Below, piece by piece: positions 49,902-50,112 of a DNA stretch of 50,112 nucleotides. Source of the DNA: Verrucomicrobiota bacterium (lineage in GTDB: Bacteria; Verrucomicrobiota; Verrucomicrobiia; Limisphaerales; SIBE01); contig VHDE01000037.1 of the NCBI GenBank assembly GCA_016871515.1, forward strand, positions 1 to 50,112, read 5' to 3'. Positions within the stretch are counted from its first letter, which is position 1. Every line of letters begins with the position of its first letter. The position numbers and the translations under genes are program-made. The notes under the pieces were generated by a model, which was not told where the DNA came from, made no database searches, and saw nothing but the letters and a program-made list of their open reading frames with translations.

Positions 49902-50112
49902 TCAAATGATTTACCAAACAATCGCGGAAACGCAACGCCAGGCGGTGATAAGCCAGGCAAAGAAAGAAAGGAAAGGCAGGAAACCCACGGATGATTCAAG
50001 ATGGCGCGTAGAACGAAGAGCGGCCTGAGCGAAGTGAGGAAAAAAACTGGACAAACTTTCCGGTCCGTGATTTTTTTCTGGCATGCCGCCACCGCTGCGA
50101 TTGCCCAATGCC
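49902..50112. other. Unassigned right end of the window
   Basis: About 210 bases upstream of the GT2 gene. Two short open frames on the minus strand have no recognisable sequence. I see nothing supportable here; a gene may continue beyond the window. Confidence 0.3.

Overview
The window looks like chromosomal DNA of a member of the Verrucomicrobiota, most like the Limisphaerales/Pedosphaera group. This is inferred from gene content only. The clues are two DUF1501 proteins with Tat signals, a DUF1549/DUF1553 protein, two H-X9-DG type pseudopilins, PQQ-like propeller and sialidase exoproteins, Sel1-repeat proteins, and an unusual density of palindromic intergenic repeats. I see no rRNA, no convincing tRNA, no CRISPR array, no phage and no transposase.

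Layout. 1-3.4 kb is a decayed zone: a DUF1080-type N-terminus running into a dispersed repeat, a GH39 xylosidase scrap, an intact esterase/hydratase fusion, and a parDE pair with frameshifts. 3.7-8.7 kb encodes exported proteins (DUF1501, beta-propeller, Sel1, pseudopilin, lipoprotein). 9.1-17.7 kb is mostly core: polyprenyl diphosphate synthase, an ECF-like sigma factor with a membrane partner, a long CvpA protein, proC, an AI-2E family permease, a HAD phosphatase, and rpmE-prfA. 18-25.6 kb holds a secreted sialidase, the DUF1549/1553 plus DUF1501 pair, and a compact RraA-like / DJ-1-like / cupin operon. 26-32.6 kb holds a second pseudopilin, an HD protein overlapping an RraA-like gene interrupted by an in-frame TAG, a J-domain/Sel1 membrane protein, and a TauE/SafE permease. 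33-36 kb is a type III polyketide synthase, methyltransferase and flavin oxidoreductase cluster. 36.3-43.4 kb carries a transglutaminase-like protein, an RRM protein, thioredoxin, a GspF-like protein, a class V aminotransferase, a Xer recombinase and purC. 43.5-49.9 kb is sugar and envelope related: a UDP-glucuronate epimerase-like enzyme, an M20 peptidase, two glycosyltransferases and a flippase.

The most striking unexplained structure is non-coding. Many intergenic gaps hold palindromic elements, and nine of them share one architecture: a conserved flank ending in CCCATGAACC, one of three interchangeable palindromic cargo modules, then the inverted flank GGTTCATGGG. Most lie just behind stop codons, and two appear to supply the stop codon of the adjacent gene. 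Other palindromes are nested inside one another. These look like modular non-autonomous elements with no mobilising enzyme in the window.
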